Shown: positions 1-8,697, counted from the stretch's first letter. The stretch is 64,000 nucleotides of DNA from Winogradskyella sp. (GCA_028383925.1 JAOEWO010000002.1:1-64000), one strand, 5' to 3'. A program made the numbers and translations. The notes: generated from the sequence alone by a model not told the origin.

Positions 1-50
1 ATTTATTTACTAAATTAGTTGATTGTAACACGCAACTAATCTTATACATA
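1..50 (+). repeat. Palindromic dispersed repeat, copy 1
   Basis: The core TTACTAAATTAGTTG..CACGCAACTAA contains an 8-bp inverted pair (ATTAGTTG 14-21, CAACTAAT 33-40). A closely similar copy lies in opposite orientation at 14276-14323, differing by a few bases and single-base indels. Neither copy is in a gene. Confidence 0.6.
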
Positions 51-230
51 CACGTTAACCACAAATTAGTAACCAAGGAATCATCGAGCCACTTCCTTCA
101 TAATTAAAGGAAGTTTAAACTCGTTACTTAAGTGTTATTGAGGAAGGAGTATTGGATATCGTCCAAGGCGAGTGGATCGTCAAAAGAAGAAATTGTGTTG
201 CAACTTTGAATAATAGGGGGAGCATACAAA
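1..230 (+). other. Gene-free structured stretch, possible non-coding RNA
   Basis: No open frame of useful length was found here on either strand. The stretch is rich in perfect hairpins read on the plus strand: an 8-bp stem at 14-21/33-40, an 8-bp stem around 91-114 (ACTTCCTT/AAGGAAGT), and a 5-bp stem TTGGA/TCCAA near 153-167. It ends in the strong terminator at 231-256. A row of stems closed by an intrinsic terminator is what a small RNA, or the 3' UTR of a gene just left of the window, would look like. No known RNA family (RNase P, SRP, tmRNA or 6S) was recognised. The first 50 bases are also a dispersed repeat listed separately. Confidence 0.3.
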
Positions 231-258
231 GCCATTACGAAAGTAGTGGCTTTTTTGT
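228..258 (+). terminator. GAAA-loop intrinsic terminator, copy 1 of a 31-bp duplicate
   Basis: The stem GCCATTAC/GTAGTGGC (231-238/243-250) is closed by a GAAA tetraloop and followed by six T. The same 31 bases recur exactly at 7196-7226 in the same orientation. The two copies bracket the pseudogene-rich 0.3-7.2 kb segment. Confidence 0.75.
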
Positions 259-321
259 TTTATTACTTAAAGGGAGTTTAAGATTTACATAAAAAATCTT
301 TAAAAACTTTTGTATCGGTAA

Positions 322-362
322 ATAAAAAACCCGAAACAACAATATGTTGATCCGAGTTTTTA
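322..362 (-). terminator. Probable terminator of the decayed secreted-protein gene
   Basis: Read on the minus strand, an AAAACTCG/CGGGTTTT stem (one wobble pair) encloses an inner CAACA/TGTTG stem and is followed by a T-rich tract. It sits just downstream of the stop of the remnant at 377-485, so it probably terminated that gene when it was intact. Confidence 0.4.
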
Positions 363-376
363 TCCTTTAAATTAAA

Positions 377-485
377 TCATCTGTAACATTTCACTTCAAT
401 CACTGTCGTATAAGTTCCGGCACCGCCAATATAGTTTGCAAATACGTATACATTTTCAGGGTTTGCCACCGTAATTCTGAACCTA
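377..485 (-). pseudogene. 3' remnant of a secreted-protein gene, paralogous to the next gene
   Basis: About 36 codons on the minus strand read ..FRITVANPENVYVFANYIGG.. and end KCYR-stop (TGA). This matches the last 35 residues of the neighbouring 316-aa protein (..LRISVANPENVYMYTSY..VECQRN). No upstream part of the gene is visible, and the 138 bases between this fragment and the intact relative contain no further homology I can see. It is most simply the tail of a tandem duplicate that lost the rest of its sequence. It is not expected to be translated. Confidence 0.7.
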
Positions 486-623
486 GGTTTATACTTATTT
501 CTACTTTATCTTATATAAGGTTTCAATATATTATGAAATTATATATACCAAAGTGGTACGAACTTAAAGTGAAAGTTGAAAAACAACTACTTAGTTACTA
601 TTTAGTGTTCTACAAATCTTAAC

Positions 624-1574
624 TTAATTACGTTGGCATTCTACTTCTACATAACCCCTACTAGTTGATCCAACATAAGAAGTATACATGTATACATTTT
701 CTGGGTTTGCCACACTAATTCTTAACGCAATGCTATTACCAGTAAATCCTTGACTTTGCAAAGCGCTTCTAACCTGTGGACTTATTTTATTTACTCCCAG
801 CCCTGCAGTACTTATAACACCCAGGTTATAAAGATTACCAGATTCGTCTACAGCTTCTGCTGTAATATCTCCAGCTGTGTTAACGCCTTCGCCTACCCAA
901 CTAGACGGCACGCGAGTAACATAAATTATTTGTGCGAAACCAGTATCATAAGGCATATAAGGGATAATATAAGAATTACAATTGCGCTTAGAATTTGCTC
1001 CACCATTTGAAACTAACGATATTCCTGCTCCCCATACGCCGGCCGTTCTAGGTCCAAACATTGTTGAGTTAGAAGTGTTAACATAAAAATCACCGTCATT
1101 TCCTTCGGTAGTAGGATCGTTAACGCCATTCAGTATTGTATTGCCATCTTGTCCTGCAGGACCAGCGCTACTTCCAGATGTTTTGGCATATAGTGCATAA
1201 GGCACACTTAATAACTGGCTGGTACCAGATATGGTATAATTGGCACCTCCTGTTGGGTCGGTTTCAGTTTTAGTATAGTAGGTGTCAGAAGACCAGTCTA
1301 TAGTTGTGAAATCACCACTTACAACGTTTCCTGTTCCTATTTCTAAAGTTACTAATCCGTTAACATTAGTTGTTGGTGTTTGTGTTTCTACATACACCGC
1401 TGTTCCTGTAGTAGAGGTTTGTAATATGCTTATTTGCATGCCAATAGTTTGTGAGATGACCAAGCCGCCATTGCTGTCTTTAACCATAGCTTGGTAGCTC
1501 ATCTTTTCTGGAGCTTGGGCAAAACAGATAGAGGTTAGTACTATTATTGTGAGAAATGAGAGTAATTTTTTCAT
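624..1574 (-). CDS. Secreted hypothetical protein with Bacteroidota surface-protein N-terminal domain
   Basis: This is a 316-aa protein of unknown function. Residues 1-19 form a signal peptide ending FAQ. Residues 20-135 form a repeat-rich beta domain (APEKMSYQAMVKD.., SQLLSVPYALYAKT) common in Bacteroidota secreted proteins that also carry short collagen-like pieces; here GPAGQDG follows at about 138. The C-terminal 100 residues are a separate beta-type domain, also seen in the remnant at 377-485. No T9SS sorting domain is evident, so the final location (periplasm or surface) is open. It lies 38 bp downstream of the T9SS protein gene on the same strand and may be co-transcribed with it. Confidence 0.7.
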   Translation of the reverse strand: MKKLLSFLTIIVLTSICFAQAPEKMSYQAMVKDSNGGLVISQTIGMQISILQTSTTGTAVYVETQTPTTNVNGLVTLEIGTGNVVSGDFTTIDWSSDTYYTKTETDPTGGANYTISGTSQLLSVPYALYAKTSGSSAGPAGQDGNTILNGVNDPTTEGNDGDFYVNTSNSTMFGPRTAGVWGAGISLVSNGGANSKRNCNSYIIPYMPYDTGFAQIIYVTRVPSSWVGEGVNTAGDITAEAVDESGNLYNLGVISTAGLGVNKISPQVRSALQSQGFTGNSIALRISVANPENVYMYTSYVGSTSRGYVEVECQRN

Positions 1575-1612
1575 AGTAATTTGAAATTTAAAAAGGTTTG
1601 TAATGTTTTGGT

Positions 1613-3439
1613 TTATTGCAGTATCATCTTTTGTGTAAGTTGTTGTTGGTTATTTAACAATTGTAGTACATAAACGCCCTTGCTTAAATACGAGGTATCA
1701 ATGTATTGCGATAGTTTGTTTTTATCGAGATCAGTACTTAATATTAAGCGCCCATTGACATCAAATAATTTAAATGTGGTATTTTGAGTTAACTGTCCTT
1801 TAATAACTATTTGCTGTTGCTCAGTTACGGAATAAATAGTGATGCCCTTAAAAATAGATTCTGGGTTACCTAGTACACTGTACTGAAAATGCAAAAAGAA
1901 GCGACCTGTACCATTAAGGTTTTCATTAGGGGCAAAGGTATAATCAGTTGTATTGAGTAATGTAAAACTAGAGTTCTGGTTATCTTCTAAGTACACACTT
2001 ATGGTTTCGGGAAGGTTAGCATCTTCAATACTAATATTGAGCTGTGTGCCTTGTGATGCATTAATACCTAAAGGAATACTTATATCAGAGATATCCGTAT
2101 TGTCAAAGGCTTGTATAGCCATTGGCAACCCTGTATTATCTTCAACCAAATGTGAGTAAATAGAAAATGCTGGAGCTTCGGTACCATACATCGCAGCATC
2201 ATAACCAGGATCTAATCCTAAGCCTGTATTGTCGTTAAAATAAAGACTGGTAGTGTAATTATTTTCTGCACTTTGTAGTTTTATTTTTAAACCTGTTGTA
2301 TTAGTGCTTGAGAATCGGTCTGCAATAAAATCATCAGAAGACCCTGCAACTTGCATAGCTGAGGTAAATTGTAGCTGCGAAGACACATTCTTTGAAGATA
2401 CAAAGAATCCTTGTCCAGGTGCAATGAGGATTGGTCCTTCAACCAAATTAGTGATGGTCCAAAAGGACCCATCAGTATCATCTCCATCATAACCATATAT
2501 GGCTGCACTATTTGCATCAAGTAAACTTAAATTGGAAACACCTGGGGATACTTCATGATTTAAAAATTCAGTAATATCTAAATAGGCAGGAAAAGGATTA
2601 CCAACAAGGTTCCATTCTGCATAGTTACCTGTTTGGTCATCAACAATATCTACATTAACGGGTGAGGTGAGCACACTACCTTCAAAAGTTAAGGTTTCAC
2701 CATTGCCATTAATAGTTGCTGTGTTAGTCGCTGCTCTATAACCTTTACCAGCCGTTAAGGTGGCAATAGTACTATTGCTATAGATTAAATAATCATCTGT
2801 AGATCCTTTTTCGTATGGACCAAACAAATAAAGTGTACTCATACCTGTAAGACCATTAGTAAATAAAGCACTGGCATTACTGCTGCTGTTATTATTTAAA
2901 AATGACGACCAACTCTGACCATCCATGGGTGGTGTTATAAGATCGTTTCTATTTAGCTGTGCATTTACATATCTGTGGTATATTGAACTTCCTGCAACTG
3001 GTGCGTTCCCTTTTACCACAAGACTCGAAAAGGAATTAGAAATGGAGTTCATTGTCAAATCACCATTAATATTTAATGTATGATTAGGTTCTACAACCAC
3101 AGCAGCTCCACTAGATAAATCCAAGTCCTTTACAGCAACATCAGTTGTTACCGTATAAATGCCATCTATTACAAAAACCTCATTAGATCCAGTCGAAGCA
3201 GAAGGTGCCATAGGCAACCAACTTCCATTAGTGAACTTCAATTTAAAAACGGGAATTTGTACGCCTTCTTCTATAGAACCTTCTGTTGAGGTATTGGTGT
3301 TATAAAATACTTGACCAATAGAGTAGCTCACTGAGCCACCACTGCCAGTAGCATTACCTCCAGAGGCTAGTATAATTTCTTGAGCTTGCATCGTTAATGC
3401 AGAATACATTATAAATGTTGCTAAAACAGATTTTTTCAT
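1613..3439 (-). CDS. T9SS-sorted cell-surface or secreted protein
   Basis: This 608-aa protein has a signal peptide (residues 1-19, ending MQAQ) followed by an IILASGGNATGSGGSVSYSIGQ segment typical of Bacteroidota adhesin-like proteins. The middle is beta-rich, with wording common to surface proteins that carry FVSSK and GNPFPAYLDI motifs. The last 75 residues form a type A sorting domain (IYSVTEQQQIVIKG.., LFDVNGRLI, YLSKGVYVLQL..QKMILQ), the signal for export by the type IX system. No enzymatic motif was found, so its role at the surface is unknown. It is the first gene of a short minus-strand run with 624-1574. Confidence 0.8.
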   Translation of the reverse strand: MKKSVLATFIMYSALTMQAQEIILASGGNATGSGGSVSYSIGQVFYNTNTSTEGSIEEGVQIPVFKLKFTNGSWLPMAPSASTGSNEVFVIDGIYTVTTDVAVKDLDLSSGAAVVVEPNHTLNINGDLTMNSISNSFSSLVVKGNAPVAGSSIYHRYVNAQLNRNDLITPPMDGQSWSSFLNNNSSSNASALFTNGLTGMSTLYLFGPYEKGSTDDYLIYSNSTIATLTAGKGYRAATNTATINGNGETLTFEGSVLTSPVNVDIVDDQTGNYAEWNLVGNPFPAYLDITEFLNHEVSPGVSNLSLLDANSAAIYGYDGDDTDGSFWTITNLVEGPILIAPGQGFFVSSKNVSSQLQFTSAMQVAGSSDDFIADRFSSTNTTGLKIKLQSAENNYTTSLYFNDNTGLGLDPGYDAAMYGTEAPAFSIYSHLVEDNTGLPMAIQAFDNTDISDISIPLGINASQGTQLNISIEDANLPETISVYLEDNQNSSFTLLNTTDYTFAPNENLNGTGRFFLHFQYSVLGNPESIFKGITIYSVTEQQQIVIKGQLTQNTTFKLFDVNGRLILSTDLDKNKLSQYIDTSYLSKGVYVLQLLNNQQQLTQKMILQ

Positions 3440-3482
3440 TGGGGAACTTGTAAAATGTTATGTATTTATATTTTGTAAATTT

Positions 3483-4220
3483 TTAATCCTTTTTTATAAT
3501 CTTTAAGGTTTTATAAGCATTGTTCGAATTGATATTTACAAAATAAACACCCGCTGCCAAAGCTTCTATAGATACTTCTTCTGCATTATAGTTGTTAATA
3601 GATTGAACCAATTGCCCTTGCATGTTTACAATTTGCAATTGCGCGTCAGGTCTGGTTAAACCTTTAATTTGAAAGCTGTATACAACTGGGTTAGGGTATA
3701 ATACAAGATTTTCTATCTCTAGTGTTGGAACACTTAAAGTTGTACAATCTAAACCTCCATCTGTAATAGTCCAACCATATGTATTTATAAGATCTGTACG
3801 TTCAGTTTCACCAATACAATACTTACTATTACCTCCATGAAAGTTGATTCCTGTAGGGATTTGTATTTCACCTCCAACAGTATCTAGTGTGTTCCAGCCA
3901 ATTAAGGTATTATCATAGTTGGTTAGGCTTAAGGTTGCATTAAGAAGCATATCAGTCAAATTGGTCATGTTGGTTATATCTCAGGCGCCCAAATTTTGAT
4001 CAAAGCTAGAAGCACCAGAAAACATAGCCTGCATATTTGTAACATTACTTACATCCCAAGAACTAATATCTCTATTAAAAGCTGATGCATATTGAAACAT
4101 ATATGACATATCTTCTACATTACTTGCATCCCATGAACTAATATTTTGATTAAAACTGCTAGCTTCGGCAAACATAGTTTGCATATTAGTTACATTACTT
4201 ACATCCCAATGATTTATGTA
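3483..4220 (-). pseudogene. Truncated DUF285 (BspA-like) surface protein with internal TGA and T9SS tail
   Basis: The ORF track splits this into 67 and 161 codons. They are one reading frame interrupted by TGA at 3983-3981, where the family repeat (..FDQNLGAW-D..) demands Trp, so TGG became TGA. Upstream, the repeat [11 protein letters not shown].. starts abruptly: the frame runs into stop codons within a few codons of 4220, and no signal peptide exists. What remains is about three DUF285 repeats, a linker (IPTGINFHGGNSKYC..) and an intact T9SS sorting domain (LYPNPVVYSF.. to LKIIKKD). Full-length relatives are secreted proteins with many tandem repeats. This copy has lost its 5' part and then acquired a nonsense change, so it is almost certainly dead. 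Confidence 0.85.
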
Positions 4221-4366
4221 CTAATTAAAGCACAATTATAACCGATCAAATGCACAAATAAAATAAAATGTCGTGAGTTAATGACTTTTGTACGTGAAAG
4301 ATTCGTTTATTTAATCTAAAGCATATTTTGGATTAAGAATCCTTAAAATAGTTTGCTATTTATGCT

Positions 4367-5082
4367 TTAAAAGTTAAATACTTGTAAAAACCCTTCGTAG
4401 AAGGAATTAGATATTGGAATTTTGATTTGACCAATTAGAATACTTTGTCCTTTTACACTATCAATTTTGGTTAGATTAACGGCATAAGATCGATGTACAC
4501 GAAAGAGGTCGTCTAGGTTATTAGTTCCCATAAATGAATCTATGCCATCTCGTTTCACATAACGTTTATGGGTAGTATGTATTTCGATATATTTATCTGC
4601 AGATTGAATCCAGAGCAGATCGTTTAGTTTTACTTTATGCACTTCATGTCCAATCTTTAAATTGAAGTAAAGATCTTTCTTTTCAAATCTTTTTAAAACA
4701 ACGTTTAGTGTCGAAAAAATATCCCGTTCGTTGAAAGGTTTGAGCAAATATCCATCTGGTGCGAATTCGGAAGCTATCTTTACTGTGGTTTCATCGGCAA
4801 AAGAGGTTAAAAAAACACAAATGGAATATCCATGTGTTCTCTAATATATTCAGCAATTATAAAACCTTGGTTTTCGCCGTGCATTTTAATATCTAAAATA
4901 GCCAAATCTGGTGGATTTGAATTTAAAGACTCTATAGCAGTAGGTGTATCGTAGGCTATTGAAGTCACATTATAATCTAATTCTACTAATATGACATTGA
5001 GTTGTTCAGAAATAAACACTTCATCGTCTACTATTAATACCTTGATCTTTTTGTTACCTACCTTTGAAGGTGATTTTCGCAT
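4367..5082 (-). pseudogene. LytTR response regulator with a frameshift at a T7 run
   Basis: Frame 1 (from 5082) encodes a receiver domain: VLIVDDE at the start, phosphoacceptor Asp in DLAILDIKM, ending at IPFVFF-stop. Frame 2 (4747-4367) continues with KPFNERDIFSTL and a LytTR DNA-binding domain (VKLNDLLWIQSADKYIEIHT.., FRVHRSYAVNL). Between them lies GTG followed by seven T and AA. Reading one base back gives FVFF-LTSFADETT.., which restores the family sequence across the join. The gene overlaps the end of the upstream histidine kinase by 29 bp, as partner genes often do. It is either a pseudogene, a sequencing error in a homopolymer, or a slippage-decoded gene. Confidence 0.8.
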
Positions 5083-7129
5083 AGAATCCTTCTGTGTTTC
5101 TTAATTCAATGGCACCTAATAATTGTCTGGTGACAAGGGAATGAATTAATTTCATTCCAAATGATTTTGTAGTCTCAAGATTGAAACTACTCTCCAGACC
5201 TTTACCATTATCCAAATATACTAATTGAATTTCATTATTCTTATTTGTAAGACTAATTTGGACACATTTAGGTTGTGTTTTATTCCAGGCATATTTAATA
5301 CTGTTTGTTATTAGTTCATGAATAACAAAGCCAATTGCTTGGGCTTGTTCAACTTGCACCGAAAACTCATCGCCAGTAACTATAAACTCATCTTTGTCCG
5401 TTTCCATAGAATCTAAGAGTAATGCTTTTATATCGTAACAATATTCTACAATGTTGATTTTCTCGTAATTTCCTTTTTGATACATTTTTTGATGTGCCAA
5501 TTTCATGGAATCAATACGTTTTTTACTATCGAGTAACGCTTCTTTTACTAATTTGTCTTTAGTATTAATAGATTTTAAATGAAGTAGAGAGGATACGGTC
5601 TGCATATTATTTTTTACACGATGATGCACTTCTTTTAATAGAATTTCCTTGTCTTTTAGGGCTTGTTCAATAATTTCATTTTTCTCACCAAGAACATCAG
5701 CACTTTTTCTTTTTTGAATAAAAAAGTACAGCACAGATAAGAGAATTAAAGAAAGCGCACCAATCCCACTATATGCAAAATAAGACTGTAACAAACTACT
5801 TGCTTCTTTTTTGTTGTGTACAACTTTTAACTTGTTAATTTCATTAATCTTGACTAAACTATCCGCAATCACCTTAATACGATAATTACTGCTCAGCTCT
5901 ATTTTAATAATATCTTTCACTTCATCTTCATTTCTTTTTTGATTGGAATAGGTTATGAATTCTTTATAAAAGAAAAGGGATTTTACCGGATTATTTTCAT
6001 TTTCAAAAATAAGCGCTAGACCATTACTTGCGTTTGCTAACGCGCTAATATTTTTACTCTTTTTTGCTATGTTATAACTTTTTAAGTAATAGTTTTTACT
6101 TCTATTTATTTGATTCAGTTCTTTGTATACTTGAGCCGTTATTAAATAGGTCTCATCCAAGTTTTCTTTTATGTCATGCTTTTCAAAAAGAGCAATGGAT
6201 CCTAAGATATATTTTAGGGCTTCATTGGTGTTTTTTTGTTTTAAACTAACACTTGCTAAATTAGACATCAATTTTGCCTCTAAACCTGGCACTTCATTAC
6301 CTGATGCAATTTGCAGTCCCTTTTTATAATATTGTAATGCAATATTTAAATCACCTAATTCTTGGTTTAATATCCCTAATTTCTGTAACGATTGAATTTC
6401 CCTATTGATATTAGATAATCTTTTGGCAAATTGTAGAGCATTTTTATAGTTTTTTCTAGCCGTTTCATATTCTTTGATACTTAAGTTGACATCTCCAAGA
6501 TTTTCATAGACCGAAGACAAAAAACCGCTTAGTTTACTGTCAATACAAATAGACAAGGCTTCTTGAAACATCTGTAGACTTTGTTTGTATTGACCTTGAA
6601 TTTCATAAATTTCCCCAATATTAATTCTGGCCCGAGCTCTTTGAACGGTTAGCTTTTCTAAATCAGCTACCTCTAGACATTTCTTGTGAGACGCTATAGC
6701 TTCTTCGTTTTGCCCCATTTTAACTTTAAAGTTTCCTATATCGCCATACAATTTTGCTATTTGTAATTTATCTTCACTCTTTACAGCTACTTTTAATCCT
6801 CCTTGATATGTTTTGAATGCTGCATCAAAATCCCCAAGCATCATTTCTGTGTATCCTTTATAATGCGAAGCCTGGGCAATTCGTATTTCATTTTGATTGG
6901 ATTTTGCAAAGGATAAATATTCTGAAGTTATTTTTAGTCCTAGTTCGTAGTCCTGATAGGCCGACTTCCGACTAGATCGATGGTAAGCCCGTAATCTAGT
7001 GTCAAGGGTTTTACTGGAGTCTATTGCTATTTTATAAATCGAATCTAATTCATGTTTTTGTTGTTCAGAAAGTTGGGCATGTCCATGAAATGCAAAAAAG
7101 AAAATTGGTAAAAAGATGAGGTATTTCAT
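5054..7129 (-). CDS. TPR-domain sensor histidine kinase (HisKA_2 type)
   Basis: I prefer the ATG at 7129 over the track start at 7246, because it begins MKYLIFLPIFFFAFHGHAQ, a clear signal peptide; this gives 691 aa. Residues 60-430 are tetratricopeptide repeats placed in the periplasm. One membrane span lies near 455-475 (GIGALSLILLSVLYFF). The phosphoacceptor block is VHHRVKNNMQTVSSLL, the HisKA_2 hallmark, and the ATPase domain carries an N-box (VIHELITNSIKYAW) and G-box (DNGKGL). It presumably phosphorylates the LytTR regulator encoded by the overlapping downstream gene. That partner is frameshifted in this sequence, so the pathway may be silent here. Confidence 0.85.
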   Translation of the reverse strand: MKYLIFLPIFFFAFHGHAQLSEQQKHELDSIYKIAIDSSKTLDTRLRAYHRSSRKSAYQDYELGLKITSEYLSFAKSNQNEIRIAQASHYKGYTEMMLGDFDAAFKTYQGGLKVAVKSEDKLQIAKLYGDIGNFKVKMGQNEEAIASHKKCLEVADLEKLTVQRARARINIGEIYEIQGQYKQSLQMFQEALSICIDSKLSGFLSSVYENLGDVNLSIKEYETARKNYKNALQFAKRLSNINREIQSLQKLGILNQELGDLNIALQYYKKGLQIASGNEVPGLEAKLMSNLASVSLKQKNTNEALKYILGSIALFEKHDIKENLDETYLITAQVYKELNQINRSKNYYLKSYNIAKKSKNISALANASNGLALIFENENNPVKSLFFYKEFITYSNQKRNEDEVKDIIKIELSSNYRIKVIADSLVKINEINKLKVVHNKKEASSLLQSYFAYSGIGALSLILLSVLYFFIQKRKSADVLGEKNEIIEQALKDKEILLKEVHHRVKNNMQTVSSLLHLKSINTKDKLVKEALLDSKKRIDSMKLAHQKMYQKGNYEKINIVEYCYDIKALLLDSMETDKDEFIVTGDEFSVQVEQAQAIGFVIHELITNSIKYAWNKTQPKCVQISLTNKNNEIQLVYLDNGKGLESSFNLETTKSFGMKLIHSLVTRQLLGAIELRNTEGFYAKITFKGR

Positions 7130-7195
7130 AGCAAAAAATACAATGTAATGATAAATCTCATAAGTTGCATTTCTATACTTTGTAGCGAAGTAAAA

Positions 7196-7226
7196 AAAGC
7201 CATTACGAAAGTAGTGGCTTTTTTGT
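7196..7226. terminator. GAAA-loop terminator, copy 2 of the 31-bp duplicate
   Basis: The sequence is identical to 228-258: GCCATTAC-GAAA-GTAGTGGC, here with A7 on the left and T6 on the right, so it can act in both directions. On the minus strand it follows the stop of the deaminase gene by about 40 bases and precedes the kinase gene. Confidence 0.75.
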
Positions 7227-7263
7227 GTTTTAATATTTCCTAACAACTATAAAAAAGGGTTAA

Positions 7264-7704
7264 TTAAACACCAATATCCTCATTCCAAAGTTCGGGACGA
7301 TTTTCAATGAAGGCTGTCATCATAGAAATACACTCTTTATCATTTAATACAATAACTCCAACACCATTAGCTCTTAAATATTCTTCTGCTCCCAAAAACG
7401 TTTTGTTTTCACCAACGACTACTTTAGGAATACCATATAGTAGAATTACTCCAGAACACATGGGGCAAGGCGAAAGTGTAGTATAAATAATAGACTCCTT
7501 ATAAACTGACGCAGGTTGTCTGCCTGCATTTTCTAAAGCATCCATTTCACCGTGTAACACAACACTACCATCTTGGACTCTTTTATTATGACCTTGACCT
7601 AATATTTTTCCATTATGAACGAGTACACTCCCAATGGGAATACCGCCTTCATTTAATCCTTTTTTTGCCTCACTTATTGCTACTTTTAAAAATTCGTCGT
7701 GCAT
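7264..7704 (-). CDS. Cytosine deaminase-like nucleoside/base deaminase (yeast FCY1-like)
   Basis: This is a 146-aa zinc deaminase. The zinc and catalytic motifs are present: H51-G-E53 and PC-x-x-C (C80, C83). Many other blocks (GHNKR, LHGEMDALENAGR, YTTLSPC, YGIPKVVVGEN, RPELWNEDIG) resemble the single-domain cytosine deaminase of yeast more than bacterial tRNA adenosine deaminase TadA or guanine deaminase. The likely reaction is cytosine to uracil plus ammonia in pyrimidine salvage. This assignment rests on motif memory and the exact substrate is not proven. It starts 12 bp after the stop of the threonine dehydrogenase gene, suggesting co-transcription. Confidence 0.75.
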   Translation of the reverse strand: MHDEFLKVAISEAKKGLNEGGIPIGSVLVHNGKILGQGHNKRVQDGSVVLHGEMDALENAGRQPASVYKESIIYTTLSPCPMCSGVILLYGIPKVVVGENKTFLGAEEYLRANGVGVIVLNDKECISMMTAFIENRPELWNEDIGV

Positions 7705-7716
7705 ATTAGGATTGGT

Positions 7717-8676
7717 TTAGGATTCATTTTTATATTTCTCTTTCAATTGTTTCAGCATCTCAGTTGTTAATGCATCTAAATCGTAACTATGTTGCCAATT
7801 CCAATCCTTACGAGCTACACTATCATTGATCGATGATGGCCAGCTATCTGCTATCGCTTGTCTAAAATCTGGTTTATATTTAATTGTAAAATCTGGCATT
7901 TGGGTTTTTATACTTTCAAAAATTTGCTTTGGAGTAAAACTTAGCGCTGATAAATTATAAGCAGATCTAATAGACAGATGTTCTGGAGGCGCTTGCATTA
8001 AATCTACTGTTGCTTTTATTGCATCATCCATAAACATCATTGGTAAGCTTGTGTTTTCAGATAAGAAACAATTATATTCTCCTTTTTTTATGGCCTCATG
8101 GTATATCTCTACAGCATAATCTGTAGTGCCACCGCCTGGCATGGCTTTATGACTTATAATACCTGGATAACGTATACTCCTTACATCTACACCGTATTTG
8201 TTAAAGTAATATTCGCACCAGCGTTCGCCTACTTGTTTGGTAATACCATAAACAGTAGTGGGTTCGCAAATGGTATGCTGTGGGGTATTTTCTCTTGGTG
8301 TAGTAGGCCCAAATACAGCAATACTACTTGGCCAAAATATTTTTTTTATGGTCCCAGCTTTTGCCAAATTAAGGACATGAAAAAGTGAATTCATGTTTAA
8401 GTCCCAAGCTTCCATTGGGTATTTTTCTCCTGTAGCACTTAAGAGTGCAGCCATAAGATAAATGGTGTCTATATTGTGATTAATACAGCAATCTTTAATA
8501 GCATTGAAGTTTTTAGCATCAATAATCTCAAAGGGACCAGCATTTACCGGGTCTAATGCTCTAGTATTAATGTCACTAGCAATGACGTTATTGGTACCGT
8601 GAATTTCTCTAAGCTTAGCTGTAAGTTCAGTACCTATTTGGCCACAAGCGCCAATTATTAATATTTTTGAAGACAT
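7717..8676 (-). CDS. L-threonine 3-dehydrogenase, epimerase-fold (SDR) type
   Basis: From the ATG at 8676 this is 319 aa; the track start at 8685 adds MYY. The nucleotide-binding motif GACGQIG lies near the N terminus. The SDR catalytic pair is YGITK with an upstream WPSSIAVFG serine block. The block YPGII..PGGGTTDYAVEIY is characteristic of the UDP-galactose-epimerase-like threonine dehydrogenases, which oxidise L-threonine to 2-amino-3-ketobutyrate in the cytosol. A perfect TAnnTTTG element lies about 22 bases upstream. The downstream deaminase gene is 12 bp away. Confidence 0.85.
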   Translation of the reverse strand: MSSKILIIGACGQIGTELTAKLREIHGTNNVIASDINTRALDPVNAGPFEIIDAKNFNAIKDCCINHNIDTIYLMAALLSATGEKYPMEAWDLNMNSLFHVLNLAKAGTIKKIFWPSSIAVFGPTTPRENTPQHTICEPTTVYGITKQVGERWCEYYFNKYGVDVRSIRYPGIISHKAMPGGGTTDYAVEIYHEAIKKGEYNCFLSENTSLPMMFMDDAIKATVDLMQAPPEHLSIRSAYNLSALSFTPKQIFESIKTQMPDFTIKYKPDFRQAIADSWPSSINDSVARKDWNWQHSYDLDALTTEMLKQLKEKYKNES

Positions 8677-8697
8677 GTAATACATTTATTAGATTCT

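Noticed and set aside
137-289. Short open frame IEEGVLDIVQGEWIVK.. at the window start
   Set aside because: It has no start codon after the upstream stop, runs through the terminator hairpin and shows no known domain.
750-1010. Plus-strand ORFs such as 750-1010, 1282-1497, 8098-8388, 43006-43398 and 62626-62991
   Set aside because: They are antisense shadows of well-supported genes, with no domain and no start context.
3981-3983. Possible reassignment of TGA to Trp, since two genes have TGA at Trp sites
   Set aside because: TGG is used throughout intact genes and the 62079-62552 gene ends in TGA. Both TGA-bearing genes are accessory, so mutation is the simpler reading.
7130-7246. Upstream start of the histidine kinase at 7246
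   Set aside because: It would place 39 residues, including terminator-hairpin sequence, before a clear signal peptide that begins at 7129.
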